Shown here in pieces: positions 9,261 through 16,993 of a stretch of 64,000 nt of DNA. A program made the translations under genes and the position numbers. This stretch comes from Sva-07 sp963829585. Lineage in GTDB: Bacteria > Actinomycetota > Acidimicrobiia > Acidimicrobiales > Ilumatobacteraceae. The stretch lies in contig CAWHJD010000021.1 of NCBI GenBank assembly GCA_963829585.1, positions 186,001 to 250,000 of the forward strand. Direction: 5' to 3'. The first letter of the stretch is position 1. Every line of letters starts with the position of its first letter. The notes below the pieces were generated by a model. The model was given only the letters and a program-made list of their open reading frames with translations, was not told where the DNA came from and ran no database searches.

Positions 9261-10397
9261 TCAGTGGCGATGAGCAGGAACGCGGTCGGAGGCGGCGACC
9301 ACCTCGCGAAGCCAATCGTCGACGCGTCGCGCGAGCGCGTCGGTGGAGAACTCCTCTTCCACGCGTCGGCGACACATGGTGCGGTCGATGCTGTCGATCC
9401 GCTCCACTGCCGCGACCAGTGCGTCGACATCGTCGGCCGGCACCACGAAGCCGGTCTGGCCGTCGACGACGATCTCGGCAGGCCCGCCCCGGTCGTAGGT
9501 GATCACCGGGACGCCGGTTGCCATGGCCTCGATGGCGACGTTGCCGAACGCCTCGACCCACTTCGGCGTCATCACCACAGCGGTGCACCGGCCGATCGCC
9601 GCCTGGAGGTCATCGGTCGCGAGGAATCCGCAGTACTCGAGTCGAGCGTCGGGATGTTCGTCACACACCTGCTGCCAGTAGCCCGGATCCTGCATCATGC
9701 CCCAGACCTTGACGGGCCATCCGCTGCGCGCGGACAACTCCGCGACATCCTCCAAGCCCTTCTCACGCGAGATGCGACCCACGGCTCCGAGATGGGCCGG
9801 ATCGACGTCGGGCGTCAGGCGCACGTCGTAGCGATCGGTGATCACGCCGCTGCCCAGGACCCGGAACGGCACCGTCTCGACGACGCCGTCGACCGCTCCA
9901 CCGACGACGCGGTCGAAGGTCGCGGCCTGCGCGCGTGAGTGGGCGCCGAGGCAATCGGGACGACGACGCGCGAGGTCGTGGACCGCGGCGTCCATCGCAT
10001 CGTTGAGCGATCCCATCGAGATGAAGTGCACCACGGGGACGGCGAGGAACGAGGTGAGGTACAACGGCAGCCAGTCGTAGGCCAGGTTGACGACCACGTC
10101 GATGTCGTCCTGCAGATCGGCGACCCGCTGCCACATCGCCGCGAGCACCGACCCGGTCGGGAGTTCCACCGGTGCGTCTCGATCGGCCAGCTGGCTGCTG
10201 GGTTGGAGCACTCCCTCGATCTGATGGACTCGATCGCCGACGTGCAGTGAGCCGGCCGGCGCGACGACCTCCACCGAATGACCCAGACCGCTCAGCCCGT
10301 AGACGAGACTGTGGAGCGTCAACTCGACGCCACCACCGATCCCGGAACCCAGTGGTCCCACGGGAGTCGACACGATGACGACGCGGAGACGTTGCAC
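9261..10397 (-). CDS. GT4-family glycosyltransferase
   Basis: A 378-residue GT-B fold glycosyltransferase likely to transfer a sugar from a nucleotide donor to a lipid, cell-wall or small-molecule acceptor. The N-terminus has the acceptor-domain glycine-rich stretch (VIVSTPVGPLGSGIGGGVE). The C-terminal donor domain has AVGRISREKG near residue 208 and the E-x7-E motif in EAFGNVAIEAMATGVPV, followed by GGPAEIVVDGQTG. The unusually plain spacing and lack of transmembrane helices point to a cytoplasmic enzyme. The start is a GTG at 10397. It is divergent from the GGDEF-EAL gene and sits between truA and rplM, where no glycosyltransferase is expected, so it is probably a later insertion. The acceptor cannot be inferred. 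Confidence 0.8.
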   Translation of the reverse strand: MQRLRVVIVSTPVGPLGSGIGGGVELTLHSLVYGLSGLGHSVEVVAPAGSLHVGDRVHQIEGVLQPSSQLADRDAPVELPTGSVLAAMWQRVADLQDDIDVVVNLAYDWLPLYLTSFLAVPVVHFISMGSLNDAMDAAVHDLARRRPDCLGAHSRAQAATFDRVVGGAVDGVVETVPFRVLGSGVITDRYDVRLTPDVDPAHLGAVGRISREKGLEDVAELSARSGWPVKVWGMMQDPGYWQQVCDEHPDARLEYCGFLATDDLQAAIGRCTAVVMTPKWVEAFGNVAIEAMATGVPVITYDRGGPAEIVVDGQTGFVVPADDVDALVAAVERIDSIDRTMCRRRVEEEFSTDALARRVDDWLREVVAASDRVPAHRH

Positions 10398-10420
10398 CCA
10401 CGTGAAGAACGCAGCCCGGC

Positions 10421-10438
10421 CACGGGGTATTCCCCGTG
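10421..10438. promoter_or_regulatory. Perfect inverted repeat between divergent genes
   Basis: CACGGGG and CCCCGTG flank a 4-base spacer (TATT). The element lies 24 bp from the start of the glycosyltransferase gene and about 97 bp from the start of the GGDEF-EAL gene. Its symmetry and place suggest an operator for a dimeric regulator; a short RNA hairpin is the alternative. Confidence 0.35.
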
Positions 10439-10493
10439 CTGCGAGGGCTATCGTGTGCGGGCCGGCCGCGTCGGCGGCGAGTCCGGGACGACG

Positions 10494-10533
10494 ACGACCC
10501 GACAGCAGCGAGCACGACCCGACAGCAGCGAGG
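10494..10533. repeat. 20-bp tandem direct repeat (two copies)
   Basis: Two copies of a 20-base unit (ACGACCCGACAGCAGCGAGC, the second ending in G) stand head to tail directly before the ATG at 10535 of the GGDEF-EAL gene. The second copy supplies the GAGG next to the start codon, so a change in copy number would move the ribosome-binding region. Confidence 0.8.
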
Positions 10534-10534
10534 A

Positions 10535-12673
10535 ATGACTCAAGTGCCAGACGGAACCGACCCGGGCAACAACGTGGGGTCCGCCGATTCGTATCTCGGT
10601 GGGCCCGGTCCTGCCGACATCGAGGAGCCTCGGATGTCCGTCGACGGACTCGCCGATCCCGTGGTCGCGATCGATCCCGACGGCGTGCTGCGCTACGCCA
10701 ACGACACCGCCGCTGAGGTACTCGGCTGGGAGACGGCCGAACTGCTCGGCACGTCCGTGCTGGAGTTGGTCCATCCCGACGACCTCAACCTCGCTGCCGG
10801 GGCATTGCAGACCATCGTCACCAAGTCCGTCGGTGGTCTCATCGCACTCCGTCTTCGCACCGGCCGCGGCACGTGGTGCTCGCTGGAGCTGCACGGCACC
10901 CTTCGCGCCGACGTCGCCGACGACCCGTTCGCCGGGCTGATCGTCATCGTGGCCCGCGACGTCAGCGAGCGGCACCGTCTCGAATTCGACCAGGGCGACG
11001 TCCAAGTGCTTCGTGCGGTCATGGCCAACATGCACGGCATGGTCGTGCTGGCCGACTCCAACGGTCTGGTCCGTTCCATCAACGGAGCGGTCACCAGGTT
11101 CCTCGGCCATGATCCCGAACTGGTTCGCGGCACGTCGATCCTCGAGCATCTCCACCCTGACGACCGCGACCAGGTGCTCGACGCCGCTCGATCGCTCGCT
11201 CCCCAGGAGTCGGTCACGCTCGATGCACGGCTGCTGAAGACCGACACCGAACCGCTGGTGTGCGAGTTCACGGTCACCAACCTGCTCGACGATCCCGTGG
11301 TCAGCGGCTACCTGATCAGCGCGCAGAACGCCACCGCTCTCGCCGACGCACGCGAACGCGCCGAATTCCTGGCGCTGCACGACGGGCGCACGGGGTTGCT
11401 CAATCGTGACGGATTCATGCGGGCAGCGACGGCGATGATGAAGTCCGGCGGCGGCCTCGGCATCCTCATCGTCGACATCGTCCATTTCCGGTCGGTCAAC
11501 GAGCTCTACGGCGAGCCGGTCGGCGACTCGGTCCTGTCCGCGATCGCCGATCGGATCGACAAGATCCGGTGGCCGGACCTCATCACGGCCCGGTTCGGCG
11601 GCGACGAGTTCGTGCTCGCCGTGCGGGGCCCGAACGCGAGCACCGTCGAGATGCTCCGAGAACGGGTACGACGCGACATGGCCCGATCGGTCGTCGTCGA
11701 CGGCCAGGAAGTGAACTTCGAGATCCGAACGGCGATCGCCTACGAACCCAAGCCACAGGTGCTCGACGCGCTGCTGGTCACGGCGAGCAACGACCTCATG
11801 TCGGCCAAGCGGTTCGCCGACCCTGATTCCGGTGGCATCTCCGTCGATGCGATCAACCAGCGCCGGCGTCAGGTCGATCACCTGCGCCAGGCCCTGAACG
11901 CCGGCGAGATCCAGCCGTTCTACCAGCCCATCTGTACGAGCCATGGCGAGATCACCGCTGTCGAGGCGCTCGTGCGGTGGGTCCACCCGCTCCGCGGCGT
12001 CCTCGGCGCCGGCGAGATCCTGCCGCTCGCCCAGTTGGCGGGCCTCGCCGAAGCGGTCGACGACTGCGTCCTCGATCAGGCCCTGGAGTTCGCCGTCACG
12101 CTGGCCGATCTCGGCCGCAGCGACATCGAGGTGCACGTCAACATCGACCCGAAGGTGATCGCCCGACCTGCCTTCGGAGTGTCGTTCCTCGACCGTTGCC
12201 ATCGGCGGGGGGCCGATCCGACGCAGTTGGTCATCGAGATCACCGAGACCGACCTGCTCTCGCCCGGTGCCGCGTCGCTGGCCAACATGCAGAAGCTGCG
12301 TTTCGCCGGCATCCACGTCTCGATCGACGACTTCGGCACCGGTTACTCCAGCCTCGCCCATCTCCTCGAACTGCCCGTCGACGGCGTGAAGATCGACCGG
12401 CGTTTCGTTGCCGGCATCGACGTCGATCCGGCCGCGACGAACCTGACCACGGCGATCATCAGCCTCAGTCAGAGCCTGAAGTTGACCTGCGTGGCCGAAG
12501 GCGTGGAGCAGCCCTACCAGCGTGATCGACTCGCCGAGTTGGGGTGCCGTTCATTCCAGGGATGGTTGTTCTCGGCCGCTGTGGCCCGCGACGAGATCCT
12601 GGCTGTGCTGCAATCGACGACACCGACGCTGGTCGACCAGTCGGTTCAGCTGTCCCAGCGCTCACCGCTGTAG
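10535..12673 (+). CDS. PAS-PAS-GGDEF-EAL cyclic-di-GMP signalling protein
   Basis: A 712-residue cytoplasmic sensor protein that can in principle both make and degrade c-di-GMP. I chose the ATG at 10535 (MTQVPDGTDPG) over an upstream in-frame codon because the upstream part overlaps the tandem repeat. Two PAS domains (DGLADPVVAIDPDGVLRYAN and GMVVLADSNGLVRSING regions) precede a GGDEF domain with intact RFGGDEF near residue 353, so cyclase activity is possible. The EAL domain keeps EALVRW near 476, IEITETD, DDFGTGYSSL near 598, KIDR and AEGVEQ, so phosphodiesterase activity is expected. No transmembrane segment is seen. Its last 28 bp overlap the end of truA on the other strand. A YajQ-family protein, some members of which bind c-di-GMP, lies elsewhere in this window. 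Confidence 0.9.
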   Translation: MTQVPDGTDPGNNVGSADSYLGGPGPADIEEPRMSVDGLADPVVAIDPDGVLRYANDTAAEVLGWETAELLGTSVLELVHPDDLNLAAGALQTIVTKSVGGLIALRLRTGRGTWCSLELHGTLRADVADDPFAGLIVIVARDVSERHRLEFDQGDVQVLRAVMANMHGMVVLADSNGLVRSINGAVTRFLGHDPELVRGTSILEHLHPDDRDQVLDAARSLAPQESVTLDARLLKTDTEPLVCEFTVTNLLDDPVVSGYLISAQNATALADARERAEFLALHDGRTGLLNRDGFMRAATAMMKSGGGLGILIVDIVHFRSVNELYGEPVGDSVLSAIADRIDKIRWPDLITARFGGDEFVLAVRGPNASTVEMLRERVRRDMARSVVVDGQEVNFEIRTAIAYEPKPQVLDALLVTASNDLMSAKRFADPDSGGISVDAINQRRRQVDHLRQALNAGEIQPFYQPICTSHGEITAVEALVRWVHPLRGVLGAGEILPLAQLAGLAEAVDDCVLDQALEFAVTLADLGRSDIEVHVNIDPKVIARPAFGVSFLDRCHRRGADPTQLVIEITETDLLSPGAASLANMQKLRFAGIHVSIDDFGTGYSSLAHLLELPVDGVKIDRRFVAGIDVDPAATNLTTAIISLSQSLKLTCVAEGVEQPYQRDRLAELGCRSFQGWLFSAAVARDEILAVLQSTTPTLVDQSVQLSQRSPL

Positions 12674-13443
12674 TCGACCGCGAACAACACGAGCCCGGTC
12701 GGAGGTGCGACCGGCCCGGCCGCGTTGCGGTCGAGGGCCGCCAACGTTGCCGGGATCGAGTCGACGGCGCGCCTCCCTCGTCCGACGTCCACGAGCGTGC
12801 CGACGATGCTGCGCACCATCTGGTGACAGAACGAGGTCGCGCCGATCTCGAACTGCAGGAGGCCGCGGCCCCAGGTCGCCTCATCCACCCGAACCCACCT
12901 GGCCACGTGCAACCGACGCACGAGGCTCGGTTCGGCCATGCCCTCGGCCGGTCGTGGGCGCCGACAGAACGACGAGAAGTCGTGCTCGCCGAGCAGACTC
13001 GGAGCGGCGCTGTTCATGGCATCGACGTCGAGCGGCTGAGGGACGTGCCATGACGAACGTGCGAGCAGCGGATGGGGCGACGGGTCGTTCCACACCGCGT
13101 ACCGATAGGTACGTGCCGTCGCGGAGAATCGTGCGGAGAAGTCGGCGTCGACCCATTCGGCGTCGCGCACCGCGAGCGCGGGGGCTCCCATCGCGTTGAC
13201 ACTGCGCGTCAGGCGACGCAGATCGGTGTCGGCCGGGATCATCCCCGACACCACTTGGCCCCAGGCGTGGACGCCGGCATCGGTACGACCCGCGCCGACC
13301 AGGTCGACGGGGATTCGCACGATGGTTTCGACGAGACCACGCAGCTCGCCCATCACGGTGCGCACACCGTCGCTCTCGGCGAAGCCGTGGAAGTCGGTGC
13401 CGTCGTACGCGAGCGTCAACCGGACGTTGCGCGTGTCGGCCAC
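12646..13443 (-). CDS. truA: tRNA pseudouridine(38-40) synthase
   Basis: Isomerises uridines 38-40 in the tRNA anticodon arm. The 265-residue protein has LAYDGTDFHGF at the N-terminus, the catalytic loop GAGRTDAGVHAWGQV with the nucleophile aspartate near residue 52, RTYRYAVWN, and FCHQMVRSIVGTLVDVGRGR near 210. All are diagnostic. It follows rplQ by 13 bp, the usual actinobacterial order rpoA-rplQ-truA. The 3' end overlaps the converging GGDEF-EAL gene by 28 bp. Confidence 0.95.
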   Translation of the reverse strand: MADTRNVRLTLAYDGTDFHGFAESDGVRTVMGELRGLVETIVRIPVDLVGAGRTDAGVHAWGQVVSGMIPADTDLRRLTRSVNAMGAPALAVRDAEWVDADFSARFSATARTYRYAVWNDPSPHPLLARSSWHVPQPLDVDAMNSAAPSLLGEHDFSSFCRRPRPAEGMAEPSLVRRLHVARWVRVDEATWGRGLLQFEIGATSFCHQMVRSIVGTLVDVGRGRRAVDSIPATLAALDRNAAGPVAPPTGLVLFAVDYSGERWDS

Positions 13444-13456
13444 ACCGAGCGTCGAC

Positions 13457-13825
13457 TCAGACGAGTTCGATGCGCGCCATCTGGGCGTTGTCGCCGGCGC
13501 GGGGACCCATCTTGAGGATCCGGGTGTAGCCGCCGTTGCGCTCGGCGTAGCGCGGCGCTACGTCGTGAACGAGCTTGTAGGTCATTTCCTTGTCACCGAG
13601 GAACGACTGGATCTGGCGGATCCGGTGGACCTGCATCGGTCCCTCCTCCTGAGCCTTCTTGGCCTTGGTGATGAGCTTCTCGGCGATGGGGCGCAGGTGC
13701 TTGGCCTTGGCCTCCGAGGTGGTGATCGCCTCGGCGGCGAACAACGACGCGGCGAGGTTGGCCATCATGAGGCGCTGGTGGGAAGCAGAGCTTCCGAATC
13801 GGCGTGAGCGGCGTGGCGTAGGCAT
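13457..13825 (-). CDS. rplQ: 50S ribosomal protein L17
   Basis: Large-subunit protein near the exit tunnel. The 122-residue product has the conserved N-terminus PRRSRRFGSSASHQRLMMAN, a lysine-rich central part (AKAKHLRPIAEKLITKAKK), and GGYTRILKMGPRAGDNAQMA near the end. It follows rpoA closely (33 bp) and precedes truA, the standard order. Nothing unusual is seen. Confidence 0.96.
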   Translation of the reverse strand: MPTPRRSRRFGSSASHQRLMMANLAASLFAAEAITTSEAKAKHLRPIAEKLITKAKKAQEEGPMQVHRIRQIQSFLGDKEMTYKLVHDVAPRYAERNGGYTRILKMGPRAGDNAQMARIELV

Positions 13826-13858
13826 TGTTCAGTCCGTCTTTCGTGTCCGTGCGTTCGA

Positions 13859-14791
13859 TCAGCCGCGCAGTGTCAAGCCGCGCTCGTCGAGCTTGGCCTT
13901 CACTTCGTCGAGGCTCTTCTGGCCGAAGTTGGTGATGTTCAACAGGTCGTCCTCGGTCTTGGTCAGCAGTTCGCCGACCGTGTTGACCTGCGCCCGCTTG
14001 AGACAGTTGTTCGGACGCTCCGACAGATCGAGGTCTTCGATCGGGAGGTCGAGGTCGGGCGAGCTGACGGTGGCGTCGATGAGTTCACCCAGTTCGAGGC
14101 CGCGCGGCTCGTCGGCCATCGTGGCGACGAGATCGACGAGCGAACGCAGGGTGGCGCCGGCCGAGGCGAGCGCGTCGGAGGCCGTGATCGAACCGTCGGT
14201 CTCGATCTCGATCACGAGGCGGTCGTAGTTCGTGGACTGCTCGACACGAGTCGGCTCGACCTGGAACGACACCCGGCGAATCGGGCTGAAGATCGCATCG
14301 ATCGGAATGACACCGATGATCCGGTTGTCGTCCTCACGATTGCTCGACAGGTAACCACGGCCCTGCTCGACCGTCAGGTCGATCGCGAGACGGCCCTTGG
14401 CGTTGAGCGTGGCGATGTGCAGGTCCTTGTTGAGCACCTCCACGTCGGCCGGGCACTCGATGTCGCCGGCAGTCACAGCGCCGGGGCCACGAGCGTCGAG
14501 ACGCATCGTGACGGGCTCGTCGGACACCGACGTGACGACGATGTCCTTGAGGTTCAGAATGATGTCGGTGAGGTCCTCGGCGACGCCGGCGACGGTGTCG
14601 AACTCATGGAGCGAGTCGTCGAAACGTGCCGTGGTGATCGCTGCACCGGGAATCGACGAGAGCAGGGTGCGGCGCAGGGAGTTGCCGAGTGTGTGACCGA
14701 AACCGGGTTCGAGCGGACCGACGGCGAAACGCTGGCGATTGTCGGACTCCTCACCGAGAGCTTCGATGGTGGGGCGCTGCATGACGAGCAT
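13859..14791 (-). CDS. rpoA: DNA-directed RNA polymerase alpha subunit
   Basis: The alpha subunit nucleates RNA polymerase assembly through its N-terminal domain and contacts DNA and activators through its C-terminal domain. The 310-residue product has the family's GFGHTLGNSLRRTLLSSIPG near residue 30, VIPIDAIFSPIRRV and NYDRLVIEIETDGSI in the N-terminal domain, and an alpha-CTD with LSERPNNCLKRAQVNTVGEL and NFGQKSLDEVKAKL. Length and domains are complete. It is placed between rpsD and rplQ as usual. Confidence 0.97.
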   Translation of the reverse strand: MLVMQRPTIEALGEESDNRQRFAVGPLEPGFGHTLGNSLRRTLLSSIPGAAITTARFDDSLHEFDTVAGVAEDLTDIILNLKDIVVTSVSDEPVTMRLDARGPGAVTAGDIECPADVEVLNKDLHIATLNAKGRLAIDLTVEQGRGYLSSNREDDNRIIGVIPIDAIFSPIRRVSFQVEPTRVEQSTNYDRLVIEIETDGSITASDALASAGATLRSLVDLVATMADEPRGLELGELIDATVSSPDLDLPIEDLDLSERPNNCLKRAQVNTVGELLTKTEDDLLNITNFGQKSLDEVKAKLDERGLTLRG

Positions 14792-14852
14792 TTGTGCCAG
14801 GACCTTTCAACGACAGGGGATTCGAAACGAGAATGCGAATGAAGTAAGCGGA

Positions 14853-15470
14853 TTACTTGGAGTAGAGCTCGACGATGAGCGACTCACGAACGGGCACGTC
14901 GATGTGCTCGCGCTCGGGAAGGCTACGGACCGTCACGGCCTTGCCACCGTCGCCGGCTTCGAGCCAGGCGACGAGCGAGCGGTCGAGCGTGTCGATGTTG
15001 TGCTGGATCACGATCATCTTCTGTGCCTTCGGCGACAGCGAGATGACCTGGCCCTTCTTGCAGCGGAAGCTGGCGATGTCGACGCGCTTGCCGTCGACCT
15101 GGATCAGGCCGTGATTCACGAACTGACGGGCCTGCGGACGACTGGACGCCCAGCCGGCGCGGTAGACGACGTTGTCGAGGCGCTGTTCGAGCAGGCGCAG
15201 CAGGATCTCACCCGTCGGACCCTGGAGACGGATGGCCTCCACGTAGGTCTTGTGGAACTGCTTCTCGAGCACACCGTAGATGTACTTCGCCTTCTGCTTC
15301 TCCTGCATCTGGGCGAGGTACTCGCTGCCGGCGTTGCGGCGACGTGTGCGGCCGTGCTGGCCTGGCGGGAAGGGGCGACGCTCGAGCGCCTGGCGACCCT
15401 TTTCGTTCTCGAAGATGTTGACCGAGAGGCGGCGCGAGATGCGCACCTTGGGTCCGGTGTAACGAGCCAT
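14853..15470 (-). CDS. rpsD: 30S ribosomal protein S4
   Basis: Primary 16S rRNA binder that starts 30S body assembly and influences decoding accuracy. The ATG at 15470 gives 205 residues beginning MARYTGPKVRISRRL. The N-terminal part contains no cysteine, so this is the zinc-free form. The S4 RNA-binding domain (LEQRLDNVVYRAGWASSRPQ and GLIQVDGKRVDI) is intact. The frame is open upstream into rpsK but that extension is not S4-like. It lies between rpsK and rpoA. Confidence 0.96.
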   Translation of the reverse strand: MARYTGPKVRISRRLSVNIFENEKGRQALERRPFPPGQHGRTRRRNAGSEYLAQMQEKQKAKYIYGVLEKQFHKTYVEAIRLQGPTGEILLRLLEQRLDNVVYRAGWASSRPQARQFVNHGLIQVDGKRVDIASFRCKKGQVISLSPKAQKMIVIQHNIDTLDRSLVAWLEAGDGGKAVTVRSLPEREHIDVPVRESLIVELYSK

Positions 15471-15484
15471 GTCAGTCCTCTTCC

Positions 15485-15880
15485 TTACCCGCGCCGACGC
15501 TTCGGCTGGCGGCACCCGTTGTGGGGAACCGGTGTGACGTCTTTGATCGAGGTGACCTCGATACCCGTCTGCTGGATCGAGCGCACGGCGGTGTCGCGGC
15601 CCGAACCCGGGCCCTTCACCTGGACTTCGGCACGGCGCATGCCGTGCTCGATGGCGGCCTTGCCGGCCTTCTCGGCGGCCTGCTGAGCGGCATAGGGCGT
15701 GCTCTTGCGGCTGCCCTTGAAGCCGACGGCACCGGACGAGGCCCACGAGATGACGTTGCCCTCGGTGTCGGTGATCGAGACGATCGTGTTGTTGAACGAG
15801 CTCTTGATGTGCACGATGCCCGTGCTCACGTTCTTGCGGTCGCGCTTGCGCGGACGACGGCTCGCGGTTGGCTTGGCCAT
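15485..15880 (-). CDS. rpsK: 30S ribosomal protein S11
   Basis: Platform protein of the 30S subunit contacting the mRNA exit region. The 131 residues include GIVHIKSSFNNTIVSITD, STPYAAQQAAEKAG and the C-terminal DVTPVPHNGCRQPKRRRG, all diagnostic. Its start overlaps the stop of rpsM by one base (TAATG), so translation is probably coupled. Confidence 0.96.
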   Translation of the reverse strand: MAKPTASRRPRKRDRKNVSTGIVHIKSSFNNTIVSITDTEGNVISWASSGAVGFKGSRKSTPYAAQQAAEKAGKAAIEHGMRRAEVQVKGPGSGRDTAVRSIQQTGIEVTSIKDVTPVPHNGCRQPKRRRG

Positions 15881-16260
15881 TACTTCCTCACTGCCTTCTT
15901 CTTGTTGGCCACCGTGCGCTTCGGGCCCTTGCGGGTACGAGCGTTGGTGTGGGTGCGCTGGCCGCGAACTGGCAGGCCCTTGCGGTGTCGGACGCCCTGG
16001 AGGCAGCCGATCTCGATCTTGCGCTTGATGTCGCCCTGCACGTCACGGCGCAGGTCGCCCTCGATCTTGAGGTTCTGATCGATGTACGAACGGATCCGGT
16101 TGACCTCGTCCTCGGTCAGATTGGAGACCTTGGTGTCGGGATCGAGTTCCAGTTCGGCGCAGATCTTCTGCGACGTGGGAAGACCGATTCCGAAGATGTA
16201 GGTGAGCGAGATCTCCAACCGCTTTTCGCGGGGAATGTCGACGCCGGCGATACGTGCCAT
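15880..16260 (-). CDS. rpsM: 30S ribosomal protein S13
   Basis: Head protein forming bridges to the 50S subunit and touching P-site tRNA. The 126 residues begin MARIAGVDIPREKRLEISLT and include the helix-two-turn-helix region and GLPVRGQRTHTNARTRKGP near the C-terminus. It follows rpmJ by 13 bp and overlaps rpsK by one base. Confidence 0.96.
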   Translation of the reverse strand: MARIAGVDIPREKRLEISLTYIFGIGLPTSQKICAELELDPDTKVSNLTEDEVNRIRSYIDQNLKIEGDLRRDVQGDIKRKIEIGCLQGVRHRKGLPVRGQRTHTNARTRKGPKRTVANKKKAVRK

Positions 16261-16273
16261 GTTGATGCTCCTG

Positions 16274-16387
16274 TCAGCCCTGACGCTGCTTGTGGCGAGG
16301 GTTGGTGCAGATGACCATGATGCGGCGATGGCGACGAATCACCTTGCAGTTGTCGCACATCGGCTTGACGCTGGGTCGTACTTTCAT
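16274..16387 (-). CDS. rpmJ: 50S ribosomal protein L36
   Basis: Smallest large-subunit protein, 37 residues. It begins MKVRPSVKPMCDNCKVIRRH and has the zinc-binding set Cys-x2-Cys, a later Cys and His (ICTNPRHKQRQG), so this is the zinc-containing paralogue. It sits between infA and rpsM in the standard order; the gap to infA is 20 bp. Confidence 0.95.
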   Translation of the reverse strand: MKVRPSVKPMCDNCKVIRRHRRIMVICTNPRHKQRQG

Positions 16388-16407
16388 GGTTGCTCTCTAC
16401 TCGTGCC

Positions 16408-16632
16408 TTATTTGTATCTGTACGTGATGCGACCCCGGGTGAGGTCGTAGGGGGTGAGTTCCACCTGCACCTTGTCTCCGGGGAGGATTCGGATGTAGTG
16501 CATCCGCATCTTGCCGGAGATGTGCGCCAGGACTTCATGGCCGTTGTCGAGCGCGACCTTGAACATGGCGTTCGGAAGAGATTCGAGGATCTTGCCTTCC
16601 AGCACGATCGCGTCTTCCTTTGGCTTTGGCAG
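16408..16632 (-). CDS. infA: Translation initiation factor IF-1, probable CTG start
   Basis: IF-1 occupies the A site of the 30S subunit during initiation. The OB-fold protein ends LTPYDLTRGRITYRYK and includes KEDAIVLEGKILESLPNAMF and GHEVLAHISGKMRMHYIRIL, clearly IF-1. No ATG, GTG or TTG occurs at the position where IF-1 normally starts. A CTG at 16632, read as LPKPKEDAIV, gives 74 residues, the usual length, and is preceded at 6 nt by AAGGAG, an ideal ribosome-binding site. In-frame ATG codons at 16758 and about 16722 would add 30-42 residues with no IF-1 character. A promoter match ending near 16786 would permit either. I favour the CTG start. Confidence 0.85.
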   Translation of the reverse strand: MPKPKEDAIVLEGKILESLPNAMFKVALDNGHEVLAHISGKMRMHYIRILPGDKVQVELTPYDLTRGRITYRYK

Positions 16633-16785
16633 GGGCTTCTCCTTACTCGTTCTCGGACTCTGGAACCGGACCCGGGCACGACAGCACACAGCTGACGGCA
16701 CCGAGATGACAACAATGCTCATCGAAATCTGCTCCGGCGCAGGCGCCGATGCGGACATCGAGGTCTGCGAACAGACCGGCGTGTC

Positions 16786-16814
16786 ATGCTAGCGGCGCCT
16801 TTTCGGAGAACCAA
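16786..16814 (-). promoter_or_regulatory. Putative promoter of infA-rpmJ-rpsM operon
   Basis: On the minus strand TTGGTT (16814-16809) and TAGCAT (16791-16786) are 17 bp apart. It lies about 155 bp before the proposed IF-1 start and would give a leader of roughly 150 nt. It is the only clear feature in the 361-bp gap between infA and the divergent amidohydrolase gene (16633-16993). Confidence 0.5.
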
Positions 16815-16993
16815 TGGGTGGTCCGCCTGAATTCTGCGGCCGTGTGCTATGTCGCCCGCGTTACCCACCGCTCGCTCCGCTCCCGCCCGAGAACCCCCGA
16901 CCCTCACCCGATTCTCTGCGGAATGGGTCTCGGATGCTGCGACACATTCCGCACAGGACAGGACGCAGCTCGAGCACTTGGTACCGTTCGAAC

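Noticed and set aside
10436..10534. Upstream start of the GGDEF-EAL protein
   Set aside because: The added 33 residues come from a palindrome and a tandem repeat and have no domain character.
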